Assembly: GCA_025356865.1 (NCBI GenBank)
Contig: JANXQJ010000110.1
Span: forward strand, 1-32,974
Source: Deltaproteobacteria bacterium
GTDB lineage: Bacteria > Desulfobacterota > Deferrimicrobia > Deferrimicrobiales > Deferrimicrobiaceae
Direction: 5' to 3'
Length of the DNA stretch: 32,974 nucleotides
How positions within the stretch are numbered: position 1 is the stretch's first letter; each line of letters opens with the position of its first letter. Shown piece after piece: positions 24,810 to 32,578 of this stretch. The notes under the pieces were generated by a model. The model saw only the letters and a list, made by a program, of their open reading frames with translations, was not told where the DNA came from and searched no databases. The position numbers and the translations under genes were made by a program.

Positions 24810-25940
24810 CTACATCAAGGCGAGGTCGGCCTGCAAGGCCCCCGCTTCCTTCAAGGCCTGGAGAATCGCGATGAGGTCGCGCGGCGTGACGCCGAGCTTG
24901 TTGAGGCCATCGACCAGGTCGGCGATCGTGGCCCCCTTCTGGACAAGGGCGAGCTTGACCTTTTCTTCGGTGACCTTGACGTCGGTCTTGGGGGTGACCA
25001 CGGTCTGTCCCTGGGAGAGCGGCGCCGGTTGGGAGACCTCGGCCTTCTCCTTGATGACGATGTTCAGCGAGCCGTGCGCCAGGGCTACGGTCGAGATCCG
25101 GACGTTCTGGCCGATCACCACCGTCCCCGTCTTCTCGTTGACCACGACGCGCGCCACCGTGTCGGGGGTCACCTCGCAATCGCCGATCCGTGCGAGGAAA
25201 TCGACGAGGAGGGGGCGGTCCTTCGCGGGAACCCGGACGCGGATCTCGTTCCCGTCCGTCGCGTGCGCCGCCTGCTCGCCCAGTTTTTCGTTGATGGCGA
25301 CGGCCGCCCTGGACGCGGTGGCGAAATCGGGAGAGGCCAGGAGCACTTTGACGTATTCGCCCGGCTCGGGGGGAACGATCTCGCGCTCGATCACCGCACC
25401 GCCCGGGATGCGCCCGACGGTCGGATGGTTTTTCTGGACGCCGGAACCCGAGGCGCCCGAAACCGCGAAGCCGCCGACCAGCACCGGCCCCTGCGCGACG
25501 GCAAAGACGTCGCCGTTCGCGGCCATCATCGGGGTCATCAGCAGCGTCCCGCCTTCGAGACTCGGGGCGTCGCCCATCGAGGAGATCATCACGTCCATCC
25601 GCCACCCCTGCTTCGAGAAGGCGGGGAGGTCGCCGGTGATCATGACGGCCGCGGCATTCTTGGTCTTGATCTTGGCCAGCGGCACCGAGATGCCGAATTT
25701 CTGGAGCATGCTCATGACGCTCTGCATCGTGAACGCCGACGTGTCGGTGTCGCCGGTGCCGTTGAGCCCCACGACGAGGCCGTAACCGATCACCGGATTG
25801 GCGCGGGTTCCGCCGATGTTGGCGATATCCTTGAGCCGGGCCGCGTCCGCCCGGGGCGCCAGCGGCAGGAGCGGGGCCGCGACGAGCAGAAGCGCCAGCA
25901 GCGCCGCCGATATTTTCGCTGGGAACCGGTTTCTTTCCAT
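24810..25940 (-). CDS. flgI: FlgI, flagellar P-ring protein
   Basis: Periplasmic P-ring subunit around the rod. 376 residues, the family size. A Sec signal peptide covers about 1-33 (hydrophobic core AALLALLLVAAPLLPLAP, likely cut after ADA). The mature part begins ARLKDIANIGGTRANPVIGY, followed by LVVGLNGTGD, both FlgI hallmarks; the C-terminal LVDGLNKLGVTPRDLIAILQ is also typical. The frame is open to 26696, but ATG 25940 gives the signal peptide directly and has GGAAGG upstream; ATG 25979 is a possible alternative. It follows flgH. Confidence 0.96.
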   Translation of the reverse strand: MERNRFPAKISAALLALLLVAAPLLPLAPRADAARLKDIANIGGTRANPVIGYGLVVGLNGTGDTDTSAFTMQSVMSMLQKFGISVPLAKIKTKNAAAVMITGDLPAFSKQGWRMDVMISSMGDAPSLEGGTLLMTPMMAANGDVFAVAQGPVLVGGFAVSGASGSGVQKNHPTVGRIPGGAVIEREIVPPEPGEYVKVLLASPDFATASRAAVAINEKLGEQAAHATDGNEIRVRVPAKDRPLLVDFLARIGDCEVTPDTVARVVVNEKTGTVVIGQNVRISTVALAHGSLNIVIKEKAEVSQPAPLSQGQTVVTPKTDVKVTEEKVKLALVQKGATIADLVDGLNKLGVTPRDLIAILQALKEAGALQADLALM

Positions 25941-25981
25941 GGCCTGCCTGCCTTCCCGTGTACGACTTGAGCGATTCATGG

Positions 25982-26674
25982 CTAGAACGGCCACAGATGG
26001 TCGATGATCTTGTGCATCCAGCCGGGGTTCTGCTTTTCGGTGATGACCCCTTCGCCGTAATACTCGATGCGCGCCTGCGCCACGCGGGACGAGGGAACGC
26101 TGTTCAGCCCATCGACATCGTCGGGCCGGATCACGCCGTGCAGCACCATCACCTGGTTCTCGTTGTTGACGCTGACGGTGCGCTTCGCCTCGAGTTCCAT
26201 GTTCCCGTTGGGCAGGATCGCCTTGACGATCGCCGTGACCGTCGTGGTGAGCGATTCCTCGCGCGACGTCTTGCCGGAACCATCGAACCCGGTCGACGTG
26301 TTGCTTTGGACAAGCGAGGAAGGACTGATCCGGCTGTTGGAACCCGCGATCGACTTCTCCAGCCCGAAGAAGGCGGAGATGCCCAACTGCGTGGAGGAAT
26401 CCCGGGCAAGCGACGTTCCGGCCGCCTTGGACGCCTTGGCCGATTCGTCGACCACGATCGTGACCACGTCGTTGACCTTGCGCGCCCGCCGGTCGGCGAA
26501 AAAGGCGCCGCTGCGGTCGTCCCAGAGCGAGGCGCCGGATGCCGACGCCACGCGGACAGGCGCGTCCGGCCAGGTCGTCACCTTGTATTCCGCCTTGCGG
26601 TCCCATGCGGGCGCGCAACCCGCAAGCGCCAGCAGCAGGAAGGCCGCACCCTGTTTCATCATTTTCGTGTCCAT
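25982..26674 (-). CDS. flgH: FlgH, flagellar L-ring lipoprotein
   Basis: Outer-membrane L-ring subunit. 230 residues. The lipoprotein signal AAFLLLALAGC places the lipidated Cys at about residue 17. Conserved FlgH stretches are present: SLWDDRSGAFFADRRARKVN, then DVVTIVVDESAKASK, and the C-terminal GVIRPDDVDGLNSVPSSRVA. The ATG at 26674 has GGAGGAA about 9 bases upstream; the longer open frame is the shadow of flgA. It shows that the host has an outer membrane. Confidence 0.97.
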   Translation of the reverse strand: MDTKMMKQGAAFLLLALAGCAPAWDRKAEYKVTTWPDAPVRVASASGASLWDDRSGAFFADRRARKVNDVVTIVVDESAKASKAAGTSLARDSSTQLGISAFFGLEKSIAGSNSRISPSSLVQSNTSTGFDGSGKTSREESLTTTVTAIVKAILPNGNMELEAKRTVSVNNENQVMVLHGVIRPDDVDGLNSVPSSRVAQARIEYYGEGVITEKQNPGWMHKIIDHLWPF

Positions 26675-26700
26675 CGGTTGCTTCCTCCCACGGCAAGCCA

Positions 26701-27417
26701 CTAATCCACCCGCACCACGTGTCCCGGGGCGAGTCGCCCGGCCATCTCCCGGCCCGAAAGCTGGCTTCTGACCAGCACCGTATCGCCGATCCGTGCGGAC
26801 TGGAGCGCCACCCCCTTGCCCGTGATGTGGACCGTGCCCGTTTCGGCCTCGATCACCACCGGGTCGCCCCGCTTGAGCGCCTCGGGATCTTCGAGATATT
26901 CCCTGCGAACCGGGACGCCGCCCGAAAGCTGCCACCGGACGCGCTTGCCGACGGCCTCGGCGGGGTCGTGGATCATCGCCTCGCCCGAAGCGGAGAAATC
27001 CTTGCGGCGCACCGAGAGATCGTCCGCACCGAGCGTCGTGCCGGTGGGCAGATTGCGCGCCGCGACGACCACCGGCACCTGGACCGACACGTCGGCCGAC
27101 GCGCGCAGCTCGCGCACGTCGCCGTTCGACGAGCGGACGAAAATGCCGAACATGAGGCTGCGCCCGGAGCGGACGGCGCCGTCGAGCGAGATGCGGACGA
27201 CTTCCCCGCCCGCCTGGGCTCGCGAGGGATCCTGGAAGCGGACGCCGGAAACGAACACCTCGACGCCGGGCACGCCGGCCTGCTCGACAACGGCCGCCGT
27301 CAGGGCGTCGCGCGCCGAGAGCGCCAGCACGGAGTCGCCGGGCGTCGCCGTCGATCCGGGGCCCGCCGAAAGGAGGGCGAACAACGTGGCGATGAAGATC
27401 GTGGATGTCCGTCTCAT
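26701..27417 (-). CDS. flgA: FlgA, P-ring assembly chaperone
   Basis: Periplasmic chaperone for FlgI. 238 residues. An N-terminal signal peptide covers about 1-24 (STIFIATLFALLSAGPGSTA). The C-terminal SAF/ChapFlgA region is clear: AARNLPTGTTLGADDLSVRR, then VGKRVRWQLSGGVPVRREYL and IGDTVLVRSQLSGREMAGRL. GGAG lies 10 bases before the ATG, overlapping the end of flgG. It is placed between flgG and the ring genes, as in many non-enteric flagellar loci. Confidence 0.94.
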   Translation of the reverse strand: MRRTSTIFIATLFALLSAGPGSTATPGDSVLALSARDALTAAVVEQAGVPGVEVFVSGVRFQDPSRAQAGGEVVRISLDGAVRSGRSLMFGIFVRSSNGDVRELRASADVSVQVPVVVAARNLPTGTTLGADDLSVRRKDFSASGEAMIHDPAEAVGKRVRWQLSGGVPVRREYLEDPEALKRGDPVVIEAETGTVHITGKGVALQSARIGDTVLVRSQLSGREMAGRLAPGHVVRVD

Positions 27418-27430
27418 GGCGCCCGTTCTC

Positions 27431-28216
27431 CTAGCGGATCTGCGTCGCGGTGCGCAGCATCTGGTCGACGGTCTGGATCACCTTCGAGTTGATTTCGTAG
27501 GCGCGCTGCCCGACGATCATGTTCACCATCTCCTCGACGATGTTGACGTTGGACGCCTCGATGAATCCCTGCATGATGGTCCCGAGCCCGTTCTGGCCGG
27601 CGTTGCCCACGGTCGCGTTGCCCGAAGAAGGGGTCGCGGCGAAAAGGTTCTTGCCCAGGCTGCGGAGGCCCGACTGGTTGGTGAAGCGGGCCAGCTGCAT
27701 GGTGCCGAGAACGGTCGGCGTGATCGACCCCTGGAGAAGTCCGGAGACGGTTCCGTCGGGCGCGATGGTGACGTGCGTCGAATTGTCGGGAATCGTGATC
27801 GGTGGATCGATCGCGTAGCCGTTCGGCGTGACCAGCTTCCCCTGGACGTTCTTCTTGAGGGCGCCGTCGCGCGTGTAGGCCCGCTCGCCGCTGGGCAGCA
27901 GCACCGGGATGAACCCTTCGCCCTCGATCGTGATGTCGAGGTCGTTGCCCGTCTGCTTGAATTCGCCCTGCGTGAAGATCTTGGTGACCGAAACGACGCG
28001 CGCGCCGAGTCCGTATTCGAGGCCGACCGGCGCCTCGGTGCTGGACGACGAGGGCGAGCCCGCAGGGGTGATCGACTGGTAGAGCAGGTCCTGGAAATCG
28101 CCCCGGCTCCGCTTGAAGCCGTTCGTGTTCACGTTGGCCAGGTTGTTGGAGATGATGTCCATGTTGGTCTGCTGGACTTCCATTCCCGACGAGGCGATCA
28201 TCAATGAGCGGATCAT
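27431..28216 (-). CDS. flgG: FlgG, distal rod protein
   Basis: Distal rod subunit of 261 residues, exactly the usual size. The N-terminal rod motif is SSGMEVQQTNMDIISNNLAN, followed by VNTNGFKRSR; the distal-rod-specific stretch is around LLYQSITPAGSP, followed by GLEYGLGARV. The C-terminal D0 helix is VEEMVNMIVGQRAYEINSKV. AGGGGG lies upstream of the ATG, which begins 13 bases after flgF ends. Confidence 0.98.
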   Translation of the reverse strand: MIRSLMIASSGMEVQQTNMDIISNNLANVNTNGFKRSRGDFQDLLYQSITPAGSPSSSSTEAPVGLEYGLGARVVSVTKIFTQGEFKQTGNDLDITIEGEGFIPVLLPSGERAYTRDGALKKNVQGKLVTPNGYAIDPPITIPDNSTHVTIAPDGTVSGLLQGSITPTVLGTMQLARFTNQSGLRSLGKNLFAATPSSGNATVGNAGQNGLGTIMQGFIEASNVNIVEEMVNMIVGQRAYEINSKVIQTVDQMLRTATQIR

Positions 28217-28229
28217 ATTCGCTTACCCC

Positions 28230-28985
28230 CTACACGCGACCGAGATCGGTCGAAGCCTTCGAAGTCATTTCGCTGATCGTCGTCATCATCTTCATGTACG
28301 CGTCGAACATCCGCGACGCCTCGACCATCTCGGCCATCCCGGCGACCGGTGAGACGTTGGCCTCCTCGATGCTTCCCTGCTGGATCCGTACGTTCGAGTC
28401 CGCCGGGAGGAGGGGCGTTCCCTGCGGGACGATGAAGAGACTGTGCCCTTCCTTCTTCATCGCGGCGGGATCGCCCGGTTTCTGGATTCGCAACTTGTCG
28501 ACCACGGCCCCTGCCACGGTGACGGTCCCCTCGGCCGTGACGCCGAGCGCGCCTTCGCCGATATGGATCGGCCCGTTGGCGCCGAGCACCTTCCCTCCGT
28601 CGGGCGTGGCCAGGTCGCCCGCCGCATCGAGGCGGAAGTTGCCGGCTCGCGTCAGCCGGGTGCCGCCTTTCGTCTGGATGGTGAAATAGCCGTCGCCTTC
28701 GATGGACATGTCGGTCGAGTTGCCGGTCGGACGCAGGGGGCCCGGCCCGAAATCCGTGTATTGCGTGGCGGGCGTCGAATAGAGCAGCTGCGCCCCGGTT
28801 GTCTCGCCCGAAAGCGACGTCCGGTCGGTTCCCGCGAGCGAGGCGGCGGGGACGACCCCCGAATCGACCGACTTGTCCTGCTTGTAGCCCACCGAAGAGA
28901 TGTTGGCCAGGTTGTTGGCGACCTGGTCCAACCGTTTCTCCGCGGCCCGGGCCCCGGTATAGGCGATGTACATTCCGGCTTGCAC
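28230..28985 (-). CDS. flgF: FlgF, proximal rod protein
   Basis: Rod subunit of 251 residues. The N-terminal YIAYTGARAAEKRLDQVANN leads to LANISSVGYKQ, and the C-terminal helix is VAGMAEMVEASRMFDAYMKM. GTG at 28985 is chosen: GAGGAGG stands 7 bases upstream and the protein then begins VQAGMYIAYTG as other FlgF proteins do. The in-frame ATG at 29009 is possible but less well spaced. A sigma-54-type promoter about 110 bases upstream makes it the head of the rod/ring operon flgF-G-A-H-I-J. Confidence 0.95.
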   Translation of the reverse strand: MQAGMYIAYTGARAAEKRLDQVANNLANISSVGYKQDKSVDSGVVPAASLAGTDRTSLSGETTGAQLLYSTPATQYTDFGPGPLRPTGNSTDMSIEGDGYFTIQTKGGTRLTRAGNFRLDAAGDLATPDGGKVLGANGPIHIGEGALGVTAEGTVTVAGAVVDKLRIQKPGDPAAMKKEGHSLFIVPQGTPLLPADSNVRIQQGSIEEANVSPVAGMAEMVEASRMFDAYMKMMTTISEMTSKASTDLGRV

Positions 28986-29093
28986 GGCGTTGCCTCCTCT
29001 AGCCCGCATTTCTCACCACCCTCCTGCTACGGCGGCGGATACGGGGTGAGAAAAGCGCGCTAGCGTTCGATATTTTGACGCTAACGTCTCTAT

Positions 29094-29109
29094 AGCAACA
29101 GACGTGCCT
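29094..29109 (-). promoter_or_regulatory. Sigma-54 (RpoN)-type promoter for flgF
   Basis: On the minus strand AGGCACGTCTGTTGCT: GG of the -24 and GC of the -12 elements at the required spacing, matching TGGCAC-N5-TTGCW at all but the first base. Transcription would start near 29083. Two copies of TAACTCC 22 bases apart (29123-29129 and 29145-29151) lie upstream and may be part of an activator site. The 195-base gap (29010-29204) holds no gene. Confidence 0.72.
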
Positions 29110-29204
29110 GAACAGTCATCATGGAGTTATCGACAGATTAACAGGGAGTTACACGACTTACACGGAGCGGGGGCGGAGAAAAAGCGTCAACAAACCGGCA
29201 TCAA

Positions 29205-29528
29205 TTACTCGGCGGGTGACGGAGGGGCGGAAATATTTTCCCCTGCGTCTTCCAGGGCCTGACGCCGGGCGCGGATCAGGAAGGCGTAGACTTCGGCGAC
29301 CGCCATGTAAAGTTCGGGGGGAATCGGGTCGCCTTCGGGAAAACGGAAGAGCGCGTCGGCGAGGATCGGGTCGTTTTCGACGGGAATGCCGTTCTCCCGG
29401 GCGAGGCGCAGGATGATGTCGCTCAAGGCGCCCTCGCCCTTGGCGGCGATCCGGGGCGCCGGCTCGACCCCCCGGTCGTAGGAGAGGGCGACGGACCGGC
29501 GGACCGGATCGGCCGGCGGTTTCTTCAC
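29205..29528 (-). CDS. Stand-alone FlhB C-terminal-domain homologue (FhlB/EscU-like)
   Basis: 107 residues that match the cytoplasmic C-terminal domain of FlhB: VALSYDRGVEPAPRIAAKGE, LARENGIPVENDPILADALF and IPPELYMAVAEVYAFLIRAR. The membrane part of FlhB is absent. The NPTH autocleavage motif is also absent: the protein begins about where it would be (VKKPPADPVRRSVALSYD). Such small homologues often sit behind fliK and can partly replace the FlhB C-terminus, so a role in the export switch is likely. The GTG start overlaps the fliK stop in a GTGA with GGAGG upstream. It ends in a short Pro/Ser tail. Confidence 0.87.
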   Translation of the reverse strand: MKKPPADPVRRSVALSYDRGVEPAPRIAAKGEGALSDIILRLARENGIPVENDPILADALFRFPEGDPIPPELYMAVAEVYAFLIRARRQALEDAGENISAPPSPAE

Positions 29529-31735
29529 GCCCGCTCCTCCAGCAGTTGCAGCCCCGTGTCGCGCGAGAGCATCGCGCCGAATTCCGACTCGGCGGATCCG
29601 CGGCGGGCCGGGCGAACCCGCACTTCGCGCAGGGGAAAACCCCCGTCCCGCAACGCGGCCGAGAAACCGGACGCGCCCGCCTCCAGCTGATTGCACATCC
29701 CGGGGTGCTCGACCTCGAACAGGATGGACCACCCACCCGCCCCGGGCTGGAAGCGGATGGAGATCGCGCCGATTTCGGGAAGCCGGAAAAAGAGCCGCCA
29801 GGACGCTTCGGACTCGCCGCGGGCCGGCTCGCGATAACCCGGAAACAGAAGCGGCGCCTTCTCTCCCGGAAACGGGACAAAGAACCAGAACGGCGCATCC
29901 TGTCCCGGCAATGCCGCGGAATGCAACTCGAATCGGGGCGGTTCCGGCGCCTCTCCCGCGGGCGATGCGGATAGCGGATCGGACCGGACCGGTTGGGACG
30001 CCTCCGGCGATCCGGCCGGTGGCTCTTTCATGCCGGCCCCGCGGAAAGCAGCCGACGGCACCGTCGTCGGGGGTGCGGGTGCAACGGACGCCTGGAGATC
30101 CGTCCGGGGCGTCGTGGCCGCCCCGGAGTCGGACGGTCGCCCCGGCGCGGGCGGAGCCGTCTCGCCGGACGGCGGCAACCCCGGCACCTGAGCCGGACGG
30201 GCCGGATTGGAACCCGTTTGGGGCCGGGAGAAAATCGGATGTTCGTCGCCGGACGCCCCCGGCCGCGCCTCCCCGTGAGGAGGGGAAGCGGGCGGTCGCG
30301 GCGTGGGTCGGGCGTGCGCCGTGTAAAGGGCCGCCAGATCCCTGGGCGGCACCCGTCCCCCATCCGGCAACCGCGGTTCCGGATCGGGGTTGCCCTGTGC
30401 GGATCGGCCTTCCGCGGCATGCCGCGGCCCCGGTTCGGTGATCGCATCCCGCCGCGGCTCGCCTTCGCTTCCGGCAACGGCCGGTGTACCCGCCGGCGCT
30501 GACGGCTGCACGGCAATCGGCATAACCGGCGGACCGGACGGCTGCACGGCAACCGGGGCACCCGACGCCCCGGGCGACTGAGCGGCGACCGGGGCACCCG
30601 ACGGAACGGGCGACGGAACGGCAACCGGTGCAACTGAGGCCCCGGACGACTGAACGGCAACCGGTGCAACTGACGCCCCGGACGACTGAACGGCGACCGG
30701 GGCACCCGACGGAACGGCGGCAGGCGCCCCCGCCGGGCCTGACGGGTGCACGACAACCGGCGCTCTTGTCGGACCGGGAGGCGTGACGGGAACCCCGGGG
30801 GCCTGCCCCCCCTGCGCGGGCTGCGACCCGGAAGGCAGCCGTGCAGAAACCGGTGTTACGGAACCGGGTTGAACGGAGACCGGTTGTGCCGAAGGCGTGG
30901 ACCGGATCGCATCCGTCTGATTCATGATGGAAAGCGGGGATCGGTTCGGCGACCCCGCGGGAAGCGACAAGGCGTTGCGCGCCTCCGTCCCGCGTGGCAG
31001 GGCAAGCGGTTGTGGATCGGGCAAAAGCCGCCCCGCCTCGCTGCGCGCCGGTAGGCCGTTGGAAGCCGCGACCCCGCCCCCCTTCGCCGATGAAAGCGGC
31101 ACACTTCCCCCGGGGGCAGCCGGAAGCGGACGCACTGCGACCGCTTCCCGGGATCCGGATTCGACCGGAGCCCGCCCGTCCGCTCCTTGCGACGCTTTTT
31201 CGGGGAGCGGGGTCCCGGCCTGCGTCCGCCCCGGGCCCGAAGGCTTGAAACCGGGCAACGACACGAGGGTGGACGCGAGAAAACGCGACAGGACGATCGC
31301 CTCGCGCAGAAACAGGGGCGACGGCACCTGCCCGGGTTCGAGCGCGGCCGCAAGGTTTCGGTTCAACTGCTCGAGGGCCGCCGGCGGGATATTGCCGCGG
31401 ATCGGCTCCCTTCCGAGCAGGACGGGAATTTTCGAAGATGCCGGGACGGAAGCGGATGCAGGCAGGGAGAGGTCGGTGATCCGGATGCGAAGCGGCGGCC
31501 CCGCCGCCTCGACCACGGCTTTCCCCGTGGTGCCGGGTTCCGGCGGGTTCCGGGAAGTTGCCGCGAAATCCTGTCCGTTGATCCGGACGCGCATCTCGCC
31601 CTCCTGGCCGACCGGGAGGATGCGGAACTGGACGACCTGGCCGGCCTGAAGCAGGATGCGCTGGAGGGAGTCGGGGACACGCGGAACAACCGGGCCCTGG
31701 ACGACGCCAGGCCCTTTCCCGCCGGAAAGCGTCAT
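29525..31735 (-). CDS. fliK: FliK-like hook-length control protein
   Basis: Secreted ruler that measures hook length and switches export specificity. 736 residues, long for FliK (about 400-500). The N-terminal about 170 residues include LQRILLQAGQVVQFRILPVG and a helical stretch PPAALEQLNRNLAAALEPGQ. Residues about 170-600 are Pro/Ala/Ser/Gly-rich low complexity with 12-residue repeats. The C-terminal about 125 residues resemble the FliK C-terminal domain (ASWRLFFRLPEIGAISIRFQ, then HPGMCNQLEAGASGFSAALR). The ATG overlaps the stop of the small upstream ORF (ATGA); the stop overlaps the FlhB-like start. The call rests on the C-terminus, composition and context. Confidence 0.85.
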   Translation of the reverse strand: MTLSGGKGPGVVQGPVVPRVPDSLQRILLQAGQVVQFRILPVGQEGEMRVRINGQDFAATSRNPPEPGTTGKAVVEAAGPPLRIRITDLSLPASASVPASSKIPVLLGREPIRGNIPPAALEQLNRNLAAALEPGQVPSPLFLREAIVLSRFLASTLVSLPGFKPSGPGRTQAGTPLPEKASQGADGRAPVESGSREAVAVRPLPAAPGGSVPLSSAKGGGVAASNGLPARSEAGRLLPDPQPLALPRGTEARNALSLPAGSPNRSPLSIMNQTDAIRSTPSAQPVSVQPGSVTPVSARLPSGSQPAQGGQAPGVPVTPPGPTRAPVVVHPSGPAGAPAAVPSGAPVAVQSSGASVAPVAVQSSGASVAPVAVPSPVPSGAPVAAQSPGASGAPVAVQPSGPPVMPIAVQPSAPAGTPAVAGSEGEPRRDAITEPGPRHAAEGRSAQGNPDPEPRLPDGGRVPPRDLAALYTAHARPTPRPPASPPHGEARPGASGDEHPIFSRPQTGSNPARPAQVPGLPPSGETAPPAPGRPSDSGAATTPRTDLQASVAPAPPTTVPSAAFRGAGMKEPPAGSPEASQPVRSDPLSASPAGEAPEPPRFELHSAALPGQDAPFWFFVPFPGEKAPLLFPGYREPARGESEASWRLFFRLPEIGAISIRFQPGAGGWSILFEVEHPGMCNQLEAGASGFSAALRDGGFPLREVRVRPARRGSAESEFGAMLSRDTGLQLLEERA
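30619..30690. repeat. Two tandem 36-bp repeats inside fliK
   Basis: Units 30619-30654 and 30655-30690 differ by one base and encode two near-identical 12-residue units (APVAVQSSGASV). More degenerate copies extend over about 30480-30770. The repeats are in frame, so gain or loss would change the length of the FliK linker. Confidence 0.85.
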
Positions 31736-31944
31736 GCAGGCGGCTGGAGCGTGCGGGCCATGATATCTATCTTGCCGTGCGTCGGGTCGGGCGGATCGGG
31801 CGATCCATCGTCGGGAGGCGGTGGCGGCGGGGTCTTCCGTTCGTTCTTTTTCCGGTCCCGGCGCGCGTGGTCGTCGACGACGGGAACGTGAGGCGTGCGC
31901 CCCACTTCCGTGACTTCGCCGGTCAACCGGTGTCCGTTATTCAA
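31732..31944 (-). CDS. Small proline-rich ORF between the PilZ-like gene and fliK
   Basis: 70 residues from a TTG start; I do not recognise the family. Visible features are NGHRLTGEVTEVGRTPHVPV, a basic stretch DHARRDRKKNERK, a run of six prolines and an acidic PDDGSPDPPDP. The stop overlaps the fliK ATG (ATGA), and AAGGG lies just before the TTG, which overlaps the end of the PilZ-like gene by 8 bases. Tight packing suggests a real, co-translated gene. The unusual start and low complexity leave doubt. It may be a small export-related protein; function unknown. Confidence 0.5.
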   Translation of the reverse strand: MNNGHRLTGEVTEVGRTPHVPVVDDHARRDRKKNERKTPPPPPPDDGSPDPPDPTHGKIDIMARTLQPPA

Positions 31945-32578
31945 TGCCCTTGCTCTCTTCGCGCCGTTCGGCGCCGCTGCGGATGGCGTCGCGCTGCCGT
32001 GCGAAAATGTACCGGATGATCCGGTCCCGGTCCTCCTCCTCGATGATCCGGTACTGCACCGCCACCTCGGAACCGGGTTCGTCGCGGCGGGGCGACGGAA
32101 CGGCACGGATCACCCGCCCGAGGATCGGCACCGGCGCCCCCTCGAAATCGGGAAGCTGGAGGCGGATTTCGAGGAAGTCGCCTTCGGCGACCGGTTCGGA
32201 AACGATGAAGCGGATGCCCGAACCACCCAGGTCGACCCACCGGGGCGTGAAAATGGCGATCGCCTGACGGTCGCCGCTTCCGAGGAAGCGGACGATGGCG
32301 TCGATCTTGGTATCCATGCCGACGAGCACCTTGAGGATTTCGCGCTCGACCTCGGCGAACTCGGAACGGTCGTCACGCTGCGTGAAAAAGGTTCCGGTGG
32401 TCAGCCGCGTGGGAACCTTCCGGTTGGCGCGCTTCCGGAACGCCTCGCAAATCGCCTTTTCGTCGCCGCGCCGCACCGAGCATTCCATGCAGAGGAAATC
32501 GTTGATCCGGACGAACTCGCGCTCCTTCTCGCCGGGGGCGGGCCCCGAACCGGAAACTGGTTTATGCCGGGTCGGCAC
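31937..32578 (-). CDS. PilZ-like domain protein (possible c-di-GMP receptor)
   Basis: 213 residues, no membrane segment. The N-terminus has REFVRINDFLCMEC, resembling the RxxxR region that opens many PilZ-associated proteins. A helical middle (EFAEVEREILKVLVGMDTKI) follows. The C-terminal half has FTPRWVDLGGSGIRFIVSEP, like the D/NxSxxG part of PilZ, then beta strands (FLEIRLQLPDFEGAPVPILG). The two motifs are about 100 residues apart, so c-di-GMP binding is uncertain. GTG at 32578 is chosen because AAGGAGG stands 6-12 bases before it; it overlaps the GGDEF gene by 17 bases. Confidence 0.7.
   Translation of the reverse strand: MPTRHKPVSGSGPAPGEKEREFVRINDFLCMECSVRRGDEKAICEAFRKRANRKVPTRLTTGTFFTQRDDRSEFAEVEREILKVLVGMDTKIDAIVRFLGSGDRQAIAIFTPRWVDLGGSGIRFIVSEPVAEGDFLEIRLQLPDFEGAPVPILGRVIRAVPSPRRDEPGSEVAVQYRIIEEEDRDRIIRYIFARQRDAIRSGAERREESKGIE

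Noticed and set aside
25941-26696. Extended N-terminus that would make FlgI 628 residues
   Set aside because: The extra part is a shadow of flgH; FlgI begins properly with its signal peptide at 25940.
29061-29087. Short imperfect inverted repeat (GTTAGCG...CGCTAGC) after the flgF promoter as a riboswitch or terminator
   Set aside because: Only a 7-bp stem with a G-T pair and a 13-base loop, no T-run and no known riboswitch features.
30480-30770. Repeats as a CRISPR array
   Set aside because: They are contiguous in-frame 36-bp units without unique spacers and encode Pro/Ala/Ser repeats of FliK.
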